Notes: generated from the letters alone by a model not told the origin. A DNA stretch of 32,349 nt from Terriglobales bacterium (GCA_025980765.1 JAICXB010000040.1:1-32349), one strand, 5' to 3'; shown: positions 25,801 to 32,349, numbered from the stretch's first letter. Numbers and translations are program-made.

Positions 25801-26319
25801 GAATGGAACATAGGCAAGCTGCTGGCCATCTGCGGAGTACGAGCCGGTCTCTGCCATCGGCAGCGGCACTTCCATCGGCAGTCCACCCTCGATGGAAACC
25901 GTGAACAGACGGTTGAAGCGCGAGTAGCTGTTGCGGTTGGAGCGGAAGAGGATGCGCTTGCTGTCGGGCGTCCAGCCGACTACGTCATCGATCGACGGAT
26001 GGTGCGTCAGCCGCTTGGCCATTCCGCCTTCCGCGGGCATCACGTAAACGTCGGTGTTCCCTTCGCTGTCAAGGCTGAAGGCCAGCCACTTGCCGTCTGG
26101 CGAGAACGCCGGGCTTGATTTCACTCCAGGACCGTTGGTCAGCAGGTGCGCTTCACCACCCTGGCGCGAAACAGTCCACAGGTCTCCGCCATAGACGAAG
26201 ACGATGCTGGAATTGGAAATTGTCGGACTGTGCAAGAGGGGAGCGGAAACGTTATCAGATGCAGATGCCAAAATGGAACTAAAGGCAAGAACGAAAAACA
26301 GCACGGCAAAACGCTTCAC
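22900..26319 (-). CDS. Tricorn-like S41 family peptidase with beta-propeller, exported
   Basis: A 1139-aa Tricorn-type protease. The start is the GTG at 26319, with GGAGG ten bases upstream and a clear signal peptide (KRFAVLFFVLAFSSILASA); the longer frame to 26442 only translates a heptamer repeat. Order of parts: a TolB/WD40-like propeller region to about residue 560 (repeats such as GGDLWTVSR, SPDGKWLAFSLDSEGNTDVY, WSPNGKSIAYFSDE), a Lys/Ala/Pro-rich linker, a second beta domain, a helical core domain (DLNYLWSDMLGNLTVGH), a PDZ domain (about 850-920) and the S41 core with the Ser in HAGSGGDAMPWYF near residue 1005. It probably degrades peptides in the periplasm. Confidence 0.9.
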   Translation of the reverse strand: MKRFAVLFFVLAFSSILASASDNVSAPLLHSPTISNSSIVFVYGGDLWTVSRQGGEAHLLTNGPGVKSSPAFSPDGKWLAFSLDSEGNTDVYVMPAEGGMAKRLTHHPSIDDVVGWTPDSKRILFRSNRNSYSRFNRLFTVSIEGGLPMEVPLPMAETGSYSADGQQLAYVPFTNERRGNTSGWRRYRGGNAAQVWIAKLSDSSTIKVPREDSQDWNPMWIGDKVYFISDRNDGVAGLFEYDTASKQTKEVVRPERDIKDASAAANAIVFEEFGSLHLLDLASGRENALNIQVNADLPQVRPHFIKGEEEIASSNLSPSGARAVFEAHGEILTVPREKGDIRDLTNTAGVAERYPAWSPNGKSIAYFSDESGEYQLCVRSADGNGEARKYSLGPSPSFYYDPVWSPDNNKIAFTDKRLNLWYIDLAKGQPVKVTTDTYDTPERSLDPAWSPDSKWIAYTKRLPSFMHAVYLYSLESGNSEQVTDGLSDARHPNFDADGKYLYFLASTDDGTTSGWLDLSSFNRPVSASAYVAVLSKDEPSPLAPQSDDEKTESAAFPKSGAASAQAGDESKPDKPEAEDAKAAKSKPKNVVVKVDFDNLGQRILALPIPPGNFDGLYAGKENTIFVVEAPGVGDRRGPAQGESVYRFDLSSRKPEKVWENVREFRVSFDGKRVLYAKRHGAGPGAESQWFIDDAAKAAAPGGAGAGSHDAKELNLAEMNIYVDPRAEWEQMFTEVGRIERDFFYDPNLHGLDMKATLADYRPYVNSLASRQDLNYLWSDMLGNLTVGHLFFLPPPDREKPSTVQTGLLGADYSIEHDRYRFSRIYRGENWNPSLRAPLTEPGVKVNQGDYLLEVNGRELKGSDEIFELFQGTAGKSVTLKVSSDPAGKNAHLTSVVPIESETALRNRAWMDDNRRKVDELSGGKLAYVYLPDTANGGYTNFNRYYYAQVGKQGAVIDERFNGGGAAADYIINGLGRPLMSYWMTREGHDFTTPVSAIFGPKVMIINEHAGSGGDAMPWYFREAKLGPLVGTRTWGGLIGIYDYPNLIDGAQVTAPRVAFYSPAGQWDVENHGVPPDVDVEMSPQAWREGHDPQLEKAVAVAMEELQEHPITRPKHPAFPVYNLKTAHKPAEDVNKPGSN

Positions 26320-26679
26320 GGGGTATGTACCTCCAGAAAAATGCGCCAAGGGATCGGGGCAGCAGAGTATCACGATTCTGCGATGAAGCGATAAGCGATA
26401 GGCAATAAGCGATAAGCAACGATGAAGAGTTAGCAGGTGCAACCAATGGCGATAGCTTCCTGCGGCGGATCGCCTTTTTGCTTATTGCTCGTCACAGATG
26501 GCTTATCGCTTATCGCTGCTGTTCCCGCTGTCCGCTTTCGAACATCAATTCTCATTTCCAACGAGGCTTCACAGCATAGAATCGCCAAAGCCACGCCTTG
26601 TGGGCACTTACAAGACAGCAATCTGGCTGCTGAATTGCCCTTATCTGCACGTTAAACTCCGCTTCGGCGACGCAAAATC
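26320..26679. promoter_or_regulatory. 360-nt divergent intergenic region between Tricorn-like gene and ADOP 2
   Basis: This region separates two divergently transcribed genes and must carry both promoters. Its middle is occupied by an inverted heptamer repeat (26384-26518). The remaining roughly 160 nt before the ADOP 2 start hold no ORF I would defend and no clear -10/-35 pair. Confidence 0.5.
26384..26518. repeat. inverted tandem heptamer element (unit GCYTATY), second copy
   Basis: The left arm 26384-26427 is a run of 7-nt units (complement strand: GCTTATC, GCTTATT, GCCTATC, GCTTATC, GCTTC). The right arm 26480-26518 is a shorter, more degenerate inverted run (GCTTATTGCTC..., then GCTTATCGCTTATCGCTG), with a loop of about 50 nt. 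It uses the same unit as the element between hypF and hypC, so the family is dispersed. Confidence 0.8.
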
Positions 26680-29091
26680 ATGATCCAGAATCTTCGTTAT
26701 TCCCTGCGGCGACTGACAAAATCTCCAGGATTCACTATTACGGCAGCATTGACGCTGGCTCTCGGTATTGGCGCAACTACTGTGGTGTACAGCGTGGTGC
26801 AATCCGTGCTCCTCAACAGCCTGCCGTTTCCCGATGTGAAGCAGTTGTATGTGCTGTCAGAGGCACAAAAAGGCCAGGAAATGAGCGTCGCCTGGCCCAA
26901 TTTGCAGGATTGGCGCCAGCAACAGCACAGTTTTGAAGCGCTGGCGGGCTTCGATCAAGAGCATTTTGATTATTTTGACGGACAGCACACTTCCCTGTTG
27001 CGCGCAGGACGCGTTTCCGCCTCGTTCTTCTCGCTTTTGCGCGCTCAACCGGCCTTGGGACGTGTCTATACCGAGGCAGAAGACAAGGCCGGCGCCGCTC
27101 CCGTCATCGTTCTGAGCCACTCTTTTTGGCAAAACCAGCTTCACGGTAGCGACAAAGTTCTCGGCAGTACCCTCGATCTGAGCGGAAAGCCGTACACCGT
27201 GGTCGGAGTTCTGCCTTCCAGCTTCCGCTTCTGGTATGGGCGACCAGTAGATTTTTACGTTCCGCTGGGACTTTTGGCTTCCGATCCGAACTTTAATAGC
27301 CGAACTGGGCATGGCAGTATTCGTGTGCTGGGGCGTTTGTTGCCTGGAGTCACGGCCAAACAAGCCAATGCAGACATGAATTCCGTTGCCGCGAGGCTTG
27401 CAGCGCAATATCCGGCGACGAATGGCGGGCATTCGGTAGCGATGATACCGCTGACCGAGCGCTTTTTCGGACAGGTGCGGCCGATTCTGCTGCTTCTGAT
27501 GCTATCGGTGATCGTGGTTTTATTGGTGGCGTGCGCGAATGTAAGCAATCTTCTGCTCGCGCGTGGGGCCGATCGAGAGCGCGAATTTGCGATTCGCAGC
27601 GCGTTGGGAGCAAGCGAATATCGCATATTCCAGCAATCGCTGGGCGAATCGTTGTGTTTGGCCGTGCTCGGCGGCAGCGCAGGTGTGCTGATTGCTTATT
27701 CTGCTCTGCCAGTCCTACTGCGCCTGGCGCCAAACAATGTCCCCAGGCTTGCCGAAACCAGCGTCAGTGGCGCGGTTTTGGCATTTGCCTGCGTTGTTTC
27801 CGCGTTGGTAGCCGTTGCCTGTGGGCTGCTGCCCGCTTGGGCCGGCTCGCGAATTGCTCCTGAGCAGTCGTTAAAAACGCAAAGCAGCGTGTCCTCGCGC
27901 GGACGTGGACGCCAGAAGGTGCGTGTTGCGCTCCTGGTGGGCGGAATAGCGGTCACAATTGTGCTCACTGCGGCCACCGGCCTGATGCTCGACAGCCTGC
28001 GGGTTGCGCTTTCCGCCGATCCAGGCTTTGAACCCGATCATCTGCTGACGCTCGATATCGTGCTCTCGGGCGAAAAATACAAGGCAGATGCGGCCGCGCT
28101 AGCCTTCTTCACCGCCGCCGAGGAGCGCGTGCGCGCATTGCCCGGCGTGAAAGATGTGGGAAGTGCCTGCTCTCCGCCTATGACCGGAGAGTGTGGCGAT
28201 TACTTCTATTCCATTCCCGGTCGGGTCGAAGCCGATTCGGAGCAGTTGCCGGTTTCTTTGTTCAATTTTGCCGACGAAAATTACTTCCGCGCCGCCGGCA
28301 TTCGCATCCTCTCCGGGCGGCCGTTCGCCGCAACCGACACCGCGTCTTCTCCGTCAGTTGTCGTGGTAAATGACCTGTTCGCGCGCAAATGGTGGCCCAA
28401 TGGCGATGCTATTGGACACTATGTGCGCTCGGGCGGACGCGGCGAGCCGCACAAGCTGCTGCAAATCGTGGGAGTGGCGAGCACAGTAAAGCAGTGGGGA
28501 CTCGATGTTGATCCATCCCCGGAAATCTGGATTCCAGTCACACAGCGTCCGAGCCAGGCGATGGTGCTAGTAGTGCGCACCGCGGGCGATCCGGCGAGCC
28601 TTTCAGCAGCAGCGGAAAACGCGGTTCACACCGTCGATAAAGAGGTTCCAGTGCGCATTCACACCATGGATGCGCTGATCGGCGACACGCTGCAGCAGCG
28701 TCGATTCCTTACTCTGCTGCTCTCCATCTTCTCCGGACTCGCGATTTTCCTTGCCGGATTGGGAATTTTCGGCGTTGCCGCTTACTCGGTTGCGTCGCGG
28801 CGAGCGGAAATTGGGCTGCGCATCGCGCTGGGGGCCGTGCCCACCACAGTCAAACGCTGGATCTCGATCCAGACTTTGCGTCGGGTGGGCGCAGGATGCG
28901 CGATTGGAATTGTGGCCGCAGTGCTTTCGCTGCGCCTGATGCGTGACCTGCTGTACGGCGTTTCGCCGCTGAATCCGCTGGTGCTGGCCGGAACTTGCGC
29001 GCTGTTGCTGCTGATCGCAGCCGTCGCTGCATGGATTCCGGCGCGACGCGCGGCGGCCGTGGACCCAATGGAGACGTTGCGAGCGGAGTGA
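26680..29091 (+). CDS. acidobacterial duplicated orphan permease (MacB/FtsX-type), ADOP 2
   Basis: An 803-aa ADOP family inner-membrane protein with the same doubled MacB/FtsX layout as ADOP 1, though clearly diverged in sequence. The N-terminus is MIQNLRYSLRRLTKSPGFTI then LTLALGIGATTVVYSVVQSV. The first FtsX bundle is around 270-400 (LLLLMLSVIVVLLVACANVS). The second ends ARRAAAVDPMETLRAE. There is no clear Shine-Dalgarno sequence before the ATG. No ABC ATPase lies nearby. The two ADOPs bracket an exported Tricorn-like protease; whether this is functional or chance is unknown. Confidence 0.92.
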   Translation: MIQNLRYSLRRLTKSPGFTITAALTLALGIGATTVVYSVVQSVLLNSLPFPDVKQLYVLSEAQKGQEMSVAWPNLQDWRQQQHSFEALAGFDQEHFDYFDGQHTSLLRAGRVSASFFSLLRAQPALGRVYTEAEDKAGAAPVIVLSHSFWQNQLHGSDKVLGSTLDLSGKPYTVVGVLPSSFRFWYGRPVDFYVPLGLLASDPNFNSRTGHGSIRVLGRLLPGVTAKQANADMNSVAARLAAQYPATNGGHSVAMIPLTERFFGQVRPILLLLMLSVIVVLLVACANVSNLLLARGADREREFAIRSALGASEYRIFQQSLGESLCLAVLGGSAGVLIAYSALPVLLRLAPNNVPRLAETSVSGAVLAFACVVSALVAVACGLLPAWAGSRIAPEQSLKTQSSVSSRGRGRQKVRVALLVGGIAVTIVLTAATGLMLDSLRVALSADPGFEPDHLLTLDIVLSGEKYKADAAALAFFTAAEERVRALPGVKDVGSACSPPMTGECGDYFYSIPGRVEADSEQLPVSLFNFADENYFRAAGIRILSGRPFAATDTASSPSVVVVNDLFARKWWPNGDAIGHYVRSGGRGEPHKLLQIVGVASTVKQWGLDVDPSPEIWIPVTQRPSQAMVLVVRTAGDPASLSAAAENAVHTVDKEVPVRIHTMDALIGDTLQQRRFLTLLLSIFSGLAIFLAGLGIFGVAAYSVASRRAEIGLRIALGAVPTTVKRWISIQTLRRVGAGCAIGIVAAVLSLRLMRDLLYGVSPLNPLVLAGTCALLLLIAAVAAWIPARRAAAVDPMETLRAE

Positions 29092-29093
29092 AC

Positions 29094-29130
29094 AAGCTGC
29101 GAAGCCACGCAGCCTCGAAGCTGCGCAGCC
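29094..29130. repeat. octamer tandem repeat (unit GCTTCGNN), left arm
   Basis: Four to five 8-nt units of the complement form (AAGCTGCG, AAGCCACG, CAGCCTCG, AAGCTGCG, CAGCC) start three bases after the ADOP 2 stop. An inverted copy lies at 29671-29706, so the two arms bracket the broken GNAT gene. Confidence 0.75.
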
Positions 29131-29148
29131 AAAATCATTCCTTAGCGC

Positions 29149-29709
29149 ATGATTTCCACTCCGCGCCTCCTACTTCGTCCCTGGAAGGATTCTGACCGCG
29201 ACCCTTTCGCGCGATTAAATGCCGACCCAGAAGTAATGGAATTCCTTACTTCCCCGCTCTCGCGCAGTGAGAGCGACCACCTTTTAGATCGCATCAATGC
29301 TCATCTGGCGCAGCATGGGTTCACCTTCTTTGCAGCGGAGCTGCGCGAGAACAGTGCTTTCATCGGCTTTATCGGAATAGCGCGACCGAGCTTTCAGGCG
29401 CATTTCACGCCTTGCATCGAGATCGGCTGGAGGCTTGCTCGCCGGTATTGGAACTAGGGTCTGGCTACCGAAGGCGCGCAAGCCGCCTTACGACACGGTT
29501 TCGAGCAGCTTAAGCTGGATGAAATCGTCTCGTTCACCACGGCCGCGAACCTCAGATCCCGCCGCGTGATGGAAAAAATCAGGATGACGCACGATCCGGC
29601 AGACGATTTCGATCACCCCAACCTGCCGCCCGGACACCCACTCACACGACATGTTCTCTATCGTGCAAGAGCTTCGTGGCTTCGTAGCTTCGCGGCTCCG
29701 CAGCTCTGA
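29149..29709 (+). pseudogene. GNAT family N-acetyltransferase (RimJ/RimL-like), interrupted by in-frame TAG
   Basis: The frame starting at 29149 reads ISTPRLLLRPWKDSDRDPFA and AFIGFIGIARPSFQ and stops at a TAG (29455-29457) just after EIGWRLARRYWN. The same frame continues past the TAG with GLATEGAQAALRHGFEQLKL, FTTAANLRSRRVMEKI and a stop at 29707-29709. Together the halves make a normal GNAT of about 185 residues, and the TAG sits inside the acetyl-CoA-binding motif (family form W-G-x-G-x-A-T-E). One base change from CAG or AAG would restore it. The product is therefore probably inactive, unless TAG is suppressed or is a sequencing error. The last codons are made of octamer repeat. Confidence 0.8.
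29671..29706. repeat. octamer tandem repeat (unit GCTTCGNN), right arm
   Basis: Tandem 8-nt units GCTTCGTG, GCTTCGTA, GCTTCGCG, GCTCCGCA, then GCT, inverted relative to the copy at 29094-29130. This arm overlaps the 3' end of the broken GNAT gene, as the heptamer repeat does in hypF. Confidence 0.75.
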
Positions 29710-29713
29710 ATCG

Positions 29714-29722
29714 TGTTATACT
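29714..29722 (+). promoter_or_regulatory. extended -10 promoter-like element for cold-shock gene
   Basis: TGTTATACT fits an extended -10 (TG-N-TATACT). No good -35 is seen, as is usual for extended -10 promoters. It would give a leader of roughly 115-120 nt before the cold-shock ATG, reminiscent of the long regulatory leaders of cspA-type genes. Confidence 0.45.
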
Positions 29723-29846
29723 AAGCATGCGTTTGACTTGAAACGGTCTTCGAGCAAGTTCTCGCCTTACCCGCCAGTCCCTGTTCTGCAGTCACTCCGC
29801 CTCAAATTCGACGTATATTTCAAAAAAGAAAGAAGTGTTTTTCAAC

Positions 29847-30047
29847 ATGGAACAAGGAACAGTGAAGTGGTTCAACGATCAGAAGGGCTTTGGCTTTATT
29901 CAGCGCGAGAACGGCGAGGACGTTTTCGTCCACCAGACCGCGATTCAGGCCAACGGCTTCCGCAGCCTCAGTGAAGGTCAGCGCGTGGAATTTCGCGTGA
30001 CCAAAGGGCAAAAGGGATTCCAGGCCGAGGAAGTTCGGCCCCTCTAA
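29847..30047 (+). CDS. cold-shock domain protein (CspA family)
   Basis: A 66-aa single cold-shock domain: [20 protein letters not shown] with RNP1 (KGFGFI), RNP2 (DVFVHQTAI) and [20 protein letters not shown]. Such proteins bind single-stranded RNA/DNA and melt RNA structure in the cytoplasm. The family N-terminus fixes the start at 29847; a GTG at 29835 in frame is possible but would add four residues. A purine-rich AAAGAAAGAAG lies upstream. A strong hairpin terminator follows. Confidence 0.95.
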   Translation: MEQGTVKWFNDQKGFGFIQRENGEDVFVHQTAIQANGFRSLSEGQRVEFRVTKGQKGFQAEEVRPL

Positions 30048-30071
30048 GTTAGTCCCTCTTCAAACAAATTT

Positions 30072-30105
30072 GCCCTCCGGCCTGTCCGGAGGGCTTCTCT
30101 TCCTC
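30072..30105 (+). terminator. intrinsic terminator of cold-shock gene
   Basis: A perfect 9-bp stem, GCCCTCCGG and CCGGAGGGC, around a 5-nt loop, followed by a T/C-rich run (TTCTCTTCCTCTCTT), 25 nt after the cold-shock stop codon. Confidence 0.8.
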
Positions 30106-30142
30106 TCTTGCAAGACATCCGCAGTAGCAGTATAGGAGCCGC

Positions 30143-30385
30143 ATGCGTTCCGACCTGGTCTTCCGCGCCAACGCCAAGATCGTAAATCGCTTTGAACTGT
30201 GTCATCTCGCGGCGCGTTCGGCCAGAACCCTCAGCCGCAGCAGCATCGCCATGCATGACAGCATCAATGAGGCACTCACGGTTATCTGTACCGGCGATGG
30301 AAAGATAGTGCTGGTCGAGCAGCCGCTGGCGGCATTGCCGACACTGGATGTTGTCGGTCCAGGCGACTTCGCGCCAATAGCCTAG
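30143..30385 (+). CDS. 80-aa protein, possibly RNA polymerase omega-like
   Basis: A small protein with a good ribosome-binding site (AGGAG six bases before the ATG). It begins MRSDLVFRANAKIVNRFELC and continues HLAARSARTLSRSS and HDSINEALTVI. The start 'RSDLVF...NR(F/Y)(E/Q)LC' recalls short acidobacterial proteins I associate with RNA polymerase omega (RpoZ)-like families, whose core also has an NR-x-x-L pattern. The C-terminal 30 residues (GKIVLVEQPLAALPTLDVVG) do not fit omega. The function is unproven. It is convergent with the aldehyde dehydrogenase gene. Confidence 0.5.
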   Translation: MRSDLVFRANAKIVNRFELCHLAARSARTLSRSSIAMHDSINEALTVICTGDGKIVLVEQPLAALPTLDVVGPGDFAPIA

Positions 30386-30394
30386 AAAACGAAG

Positions 30395-30537
30395 AAAAGG
30401 CGTTTCCGGATAATGTGTTTCAGCAAATTTGTTTCAACGAATGGCGTTTCAAAGGTAATTCACCGTCAGCCTGACGATTTTTAAACGCTCCCTTTGAAAC
30501 GCCTTTCCTCGAAACGATCCATCCGAAACGCCTTTTT
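30395..30537. repeat. nested inverted repeat with GTTTC units (period about 15)
   Basis: An inner perfect 13-bp inverted repeat, GGCGTTTCAAAGG (30443-30455) and CCTTTGAAACGCC (30491-30503), lies inside an outer pair, AAAAGGCGTTTCCGGAT (30395-30411) and ATCCGAAACGCCTTTTT (30521-30537). Within each half, GTTTC (or GAAAC) recurs every 14-15 nt. Between two convergent genes it may serve as a bidirectional terminator. A small CGTCA/TGACG hairpin followed by T's sits in its centre. Confidence 0.8.
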
Positions 30538-30544
30538 GTCCTGT

Positions 30545-32041
30545 CTACCCAATCCTTGCGCACACGGATTTCACTTCCGTGTAGAGTTCCAACGACTCTT
30601 TGCCCATCTCGCGTCCCCAGCCTGACTGCTTGTATCCACCGAAGGGCAGGGCTGCGTCAAAAACGTTGTAGCAGTTGATCCAGACGGTGCCCGCCTTGAT
30701 GCGGTGAGCGAGCTGGTGGGCTTTACCCAGATCGCGCGTCCACACACCCGCAGCCAGTCCGTAATTCGTGTTGTTGGCTTCGGCGGCGATTTCGTCGACA
30801 CTCTTGAAGGGCATCGCCGTCACCACTGGGCCGAAGATTTCCTCACGGACTACTTTCATATTGGGATTGGTGTTAACCAGCACCGTGGGTTCCACGAAGT
30901 ATCCACGGCCTTCGATCTTTTTGCCGCCGGCTGTGGCTTTGGCGCCTTCCTTCAGACCGGCTTCCATGTATCCGATCACCCGGCGATGCTGCTCATCAGA
31001 GACCAGCGGGCCCATCTGTGTTTTGCGGTCCATGCCCGGGCCGATGCGAATTTTCTTTGCCGACGCGGAAACGCCTTCCACCACCTGATCGAAGAGCTTT
31101 TCCTGGACAAACAAACGAGAGCCGGCAACGCAGCACTGTCCATGGTTAAAGAAGATAGCGTTGGCAGCACCGGCAACGGCGGAATCCACATCGGCATCAT
31201 CAAAGACGACGTTCGGAGACTTACCACCCAACTCCAGTGTGACCTTTTTCAGATTGCCGGCTGCGGCCTGCACGATCAGCTTGCCGACTTCCGTGGATCC
31301 GGTGAAGGCAATCTTATCCACATCGGGATGCGCGGCCAGAGCTGCGCCCGCAGTCTCGCCGTAACCAGTAACGATGTTCAACACGCCTGCGGGAATTCCG
31401 GCTTCGAGCGCCAGTTCGCCCAGCCGAACCGCAGACAAAGGTGTCTGCTCCGCCGGCTTGAGAACGACGGTACAACCGGTGGCCAGCGCAGGTCCAAGTT
31501 TCCAGGCCGCCATCAGCAACGGAAAATTCCACGGAATAATCTGTCCAACTACGCCAATCGGCTCACGGCGGGTGTATGCCAGGTACTCGCCGCGAGGAAT
31601 GCTGATCGGGAATGTGCTGCCGTCGATTTTGGTCGTCCATCCCGCCATGTAGTGGAAGAGATCGGCCGCGAGCGGGATATCGGCGGCACGCGATACGGAG
31701 ATGGGTTTGCCGTTGTCCAGGGTTTCGAGTTCTGCCAGTTCATCGCCGTTTTCCTCGATGAGGTCGCCGAGCTTCCAGATAATGCGCCCGCGCTCGCTCG
31801 CCGTCATCTTCGACCAGGCGCTGTTTTCGAATGCCCGCCGTGCCGCTTTGACTGCGAGATCAATGTCGGCTTTGTCGCCCTCGGCGACCTTTCCCAGCAC
31901 TTCGCCGGTCGCAGGATCAAGCGTCTCAAAGGTCTTGCCCGATGAGGCTGCGACCCACTTTCCGTCGATCAGCAGCTTCTTCGGAGCTGCCAGAAATTCG
32001 CTGACTGCGTTTTGCATTTGCAATGGAGTTGCGGTTGCCAT
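30545..32041 (-). CDS. NAD(P)-dependent aldehyde dehydrogenase
   Basis: A 498-aa enzyme of the ALDH superfamily that oxidises an aldehyde to the acid in the cytoplasm. The start at 32041 has AGGAGG five bases upstream; the longer frame to 32143 runs through a repeat. Seen are [20 protein letters not shown], the cofactor loop [11 protein letters not shown], the general-base Glu in [10 protein letters not shown] and the catalytic Cys in [10 protein letters not shown]. The C-terminus is [17 protein letters not shown] with [10 protein letters not shown]. The sequence is closest in style to class 1/2 retinal, acetaldehyde and betaine-aldehyde types. The substrate is not determined. Confidence 0.94.
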   Translation of the reverse strand: MATATPLQMQNAVSEFLAAPKKLLIDGKWVAASSGKTFETLDPATGEVLGKVAEGDKADIDLAVKAARRAFENSAWSKMTASERGRIIWKLGDLIEENGDELAELETLDNGKPISVSRAADIPLAADLFHYMAGWTTKIDGSTFPISIPRGEYLAYTRREPIGVVGQIIPWNFPLLMAAWKLGPALATGCTVVLKPAEQTPLSAVRLGELALEAGIPAGVLNIVTGYGETAGAALAAHPDVDKIAFTGSTEVGKLIVQAAAGNLKKVTLELGGKSPNVVFDDADVDSAVAGAANAIFFNHGQCCVAGSRLFVQEKLFDQVVEGVSASAKKIRIGPGMDRKTQMGPLVSDEQHRRVIGYMEAGLKEGAKATAGGKKIEGRGYFVEPTVLVNTNPNMKVVREEIFGPVVTAMPFKSVDEIAAEANNTNYGLAAGVWTRDLGKAHQLAHRIKAGTVWINCYNVFDAALPFGGYKQSGWGREMGKESLELYTEVKSVCARIG

Positions 32042-32110
32042 AAGTGCCTCCTTATCGACCTGTTTATCGTAGCACCGGCACGGGTGTGGCGGGAAAACCA
32101 ACAGCTCTAC

Positions 32111-32196
32111 CATGGATGCACACGGATGAGCACGGATTCTCACGGATCTACTAAGAAAAGATCCGTGCGATCCGTGAACATCCCTGAAATCCGTGG
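32111..32196. repeat. inverted tandem decamer element (unit CACGGATNNN)
   Basis: The left arm 32111-32148 has CACGGATGAG, CACGGATTCT, CACGGATC. The right arm 32160-32196 has the complement (GATCCGTGCG, ATCCGTGAAC, ATCCCTGAA, ATCCGTGG). The loop is 11 nt. It lies between the partial cytochrome gene and the aldehyde dehydrogenase gene, both on the minus strand. Confidence 0.85.
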
Positions 32197-32229
32197 TAAA
32201 GCTTTTGCTGTTGCCTTTGATTTGGTTTT

Positions 32230-32349
32230 TTACAAGGTCTTCAGAAAAGCCACCAGATCGTTCTTCTGCTGGTCGGTCAGGTGAAGATTGAAGCGGGTGT
32301 CGTAGAAGTTCACTACATCCAGCAGCGTGGCCGCCAGTCCGTTATGGAA
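32230..32349 (-). CDS. cytochrome c peroxidase/MauG-like protein, C-terminal end (partial)
   Basis: The last 39 residues of a gene that enters from beyond the window: [20 protein letters not shown] and [19 protein letters not shown], then a TAA. The (Y)FHNG...[11 protein letters not shown]...LT...DLVAFLKTL pattern is the usual C-terminal end of di-haem cytochrome c peroxidase/MauG-like proteins. No haem site (CxxCH) is in the visible part, so the exact type is open. Confidence 0.7.
   Translation of the reverse strand, partial: FHNGLAATLLDVVNFYDTRFNLHLTDQQKNDLVAFLKTL

Noticed and set aside
20171..29091. The ADOPs as subunits of a MacAB-type drug exporter
   Set aside because: No ABC ATPase or MacA-like adaptor gene lies near either; the doubled orphan layout is a separate family.
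30704..31945. 413-aa plus-strand open frame opposite the aldehyde dehydrogenase
   Set aside because: Mirror frame of a highly conserved gene; no ribosome-binding site or domain.

Overview
The window most likely comes from an acidobacterium (Acidobacteriota, Terriglobia/Koribacter-like). This is inferred from two 'acidobacterial duplicated orphan permease' (ADOP) genes, a Tricorn-type S41 peptidase, moderately high GC and a group 1h-type [NiFe]-hydrogenase, a combination known from soil acidobacteria. No taxonomic marker gene is present, so the assignment rests on gene families only.

Layout. 1-47: 3' part of a tRNA-Asp. 95-4979 (all minus): a secreted CocE/NonD-type hydrolase, an RsbQ-like alpha/beta hydrolase translationally coupled to a PAS-PAS-HisKA protein without a kinase ATPase domain, and an exported protein of unknown function. 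5170-19116 (all minus): a hydrogen-oxidation island. The maturation genes are read first: hypF, hypC, hypD, a GmhA-like SIS gene and hypE. After a 371-nt gap comes the structural operon: small subunit, large subunit, a cysteine-free NifU-like protein, a 65-aa basic protein, DUF5947-like, DUF6084-like, a 299-aa protein, a 106-aa protein, the maturation protease, a 40-aa single-membrane-segment protein, hypA and hypB. Nearly every junction overlaps by 4 nt or is very short, so this is a tightly coupled operon. The small subunit has Cys-x-x-Asp where most [NiFe]-hydrogenases have Cys-x-x-Cys at the proximal cluster. The large subunit carries the RICGICGDNHATC signature. Both point to the O2-tolerant group 1h ('actinobacterial-type', formerly group 5) enzymes that oxidise trace or atmospheric H2. 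All six Hyp proteins and the endopeptidase are encoded here, so the locus looks self-sufficient for making the enzyme. No electron-transfer partner is visible.

19314-19933 (minus): a VapC/Phd-type toxin-antitoxin pair with a 16-bp perfect palindrome in front of it. 20171-29091: two ADOPs (plus) flanking a Tricorn-like protease (minus). 29149-30385 (plus): a GNAT acetyltransferase gene broken by an in-frame TAG, a cold-shock protein with an apparent long leader and a clear terminator, and an 80-aa protein with possible RNA polymerase omega-like features. 30545-32349 (minus): an aldehyde dehydrogenase and the C-terminal end of a cytochrome-c-peroxidase-like protein.

The most unusual non-coding signal is a recurring architecture. 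Short units (period 7, 8, 10 or about 15 nt) are tandemly repeated a few times and then appear again as an inverted copy, giving large hairpin-capable elements between genes. Six such elements of five different unit families, plus one composite palindromic element, sit in gaps between genes. One runs into the 3' end of hypF and supplies its stop codon, and one family brackets the broken GNAT gene.
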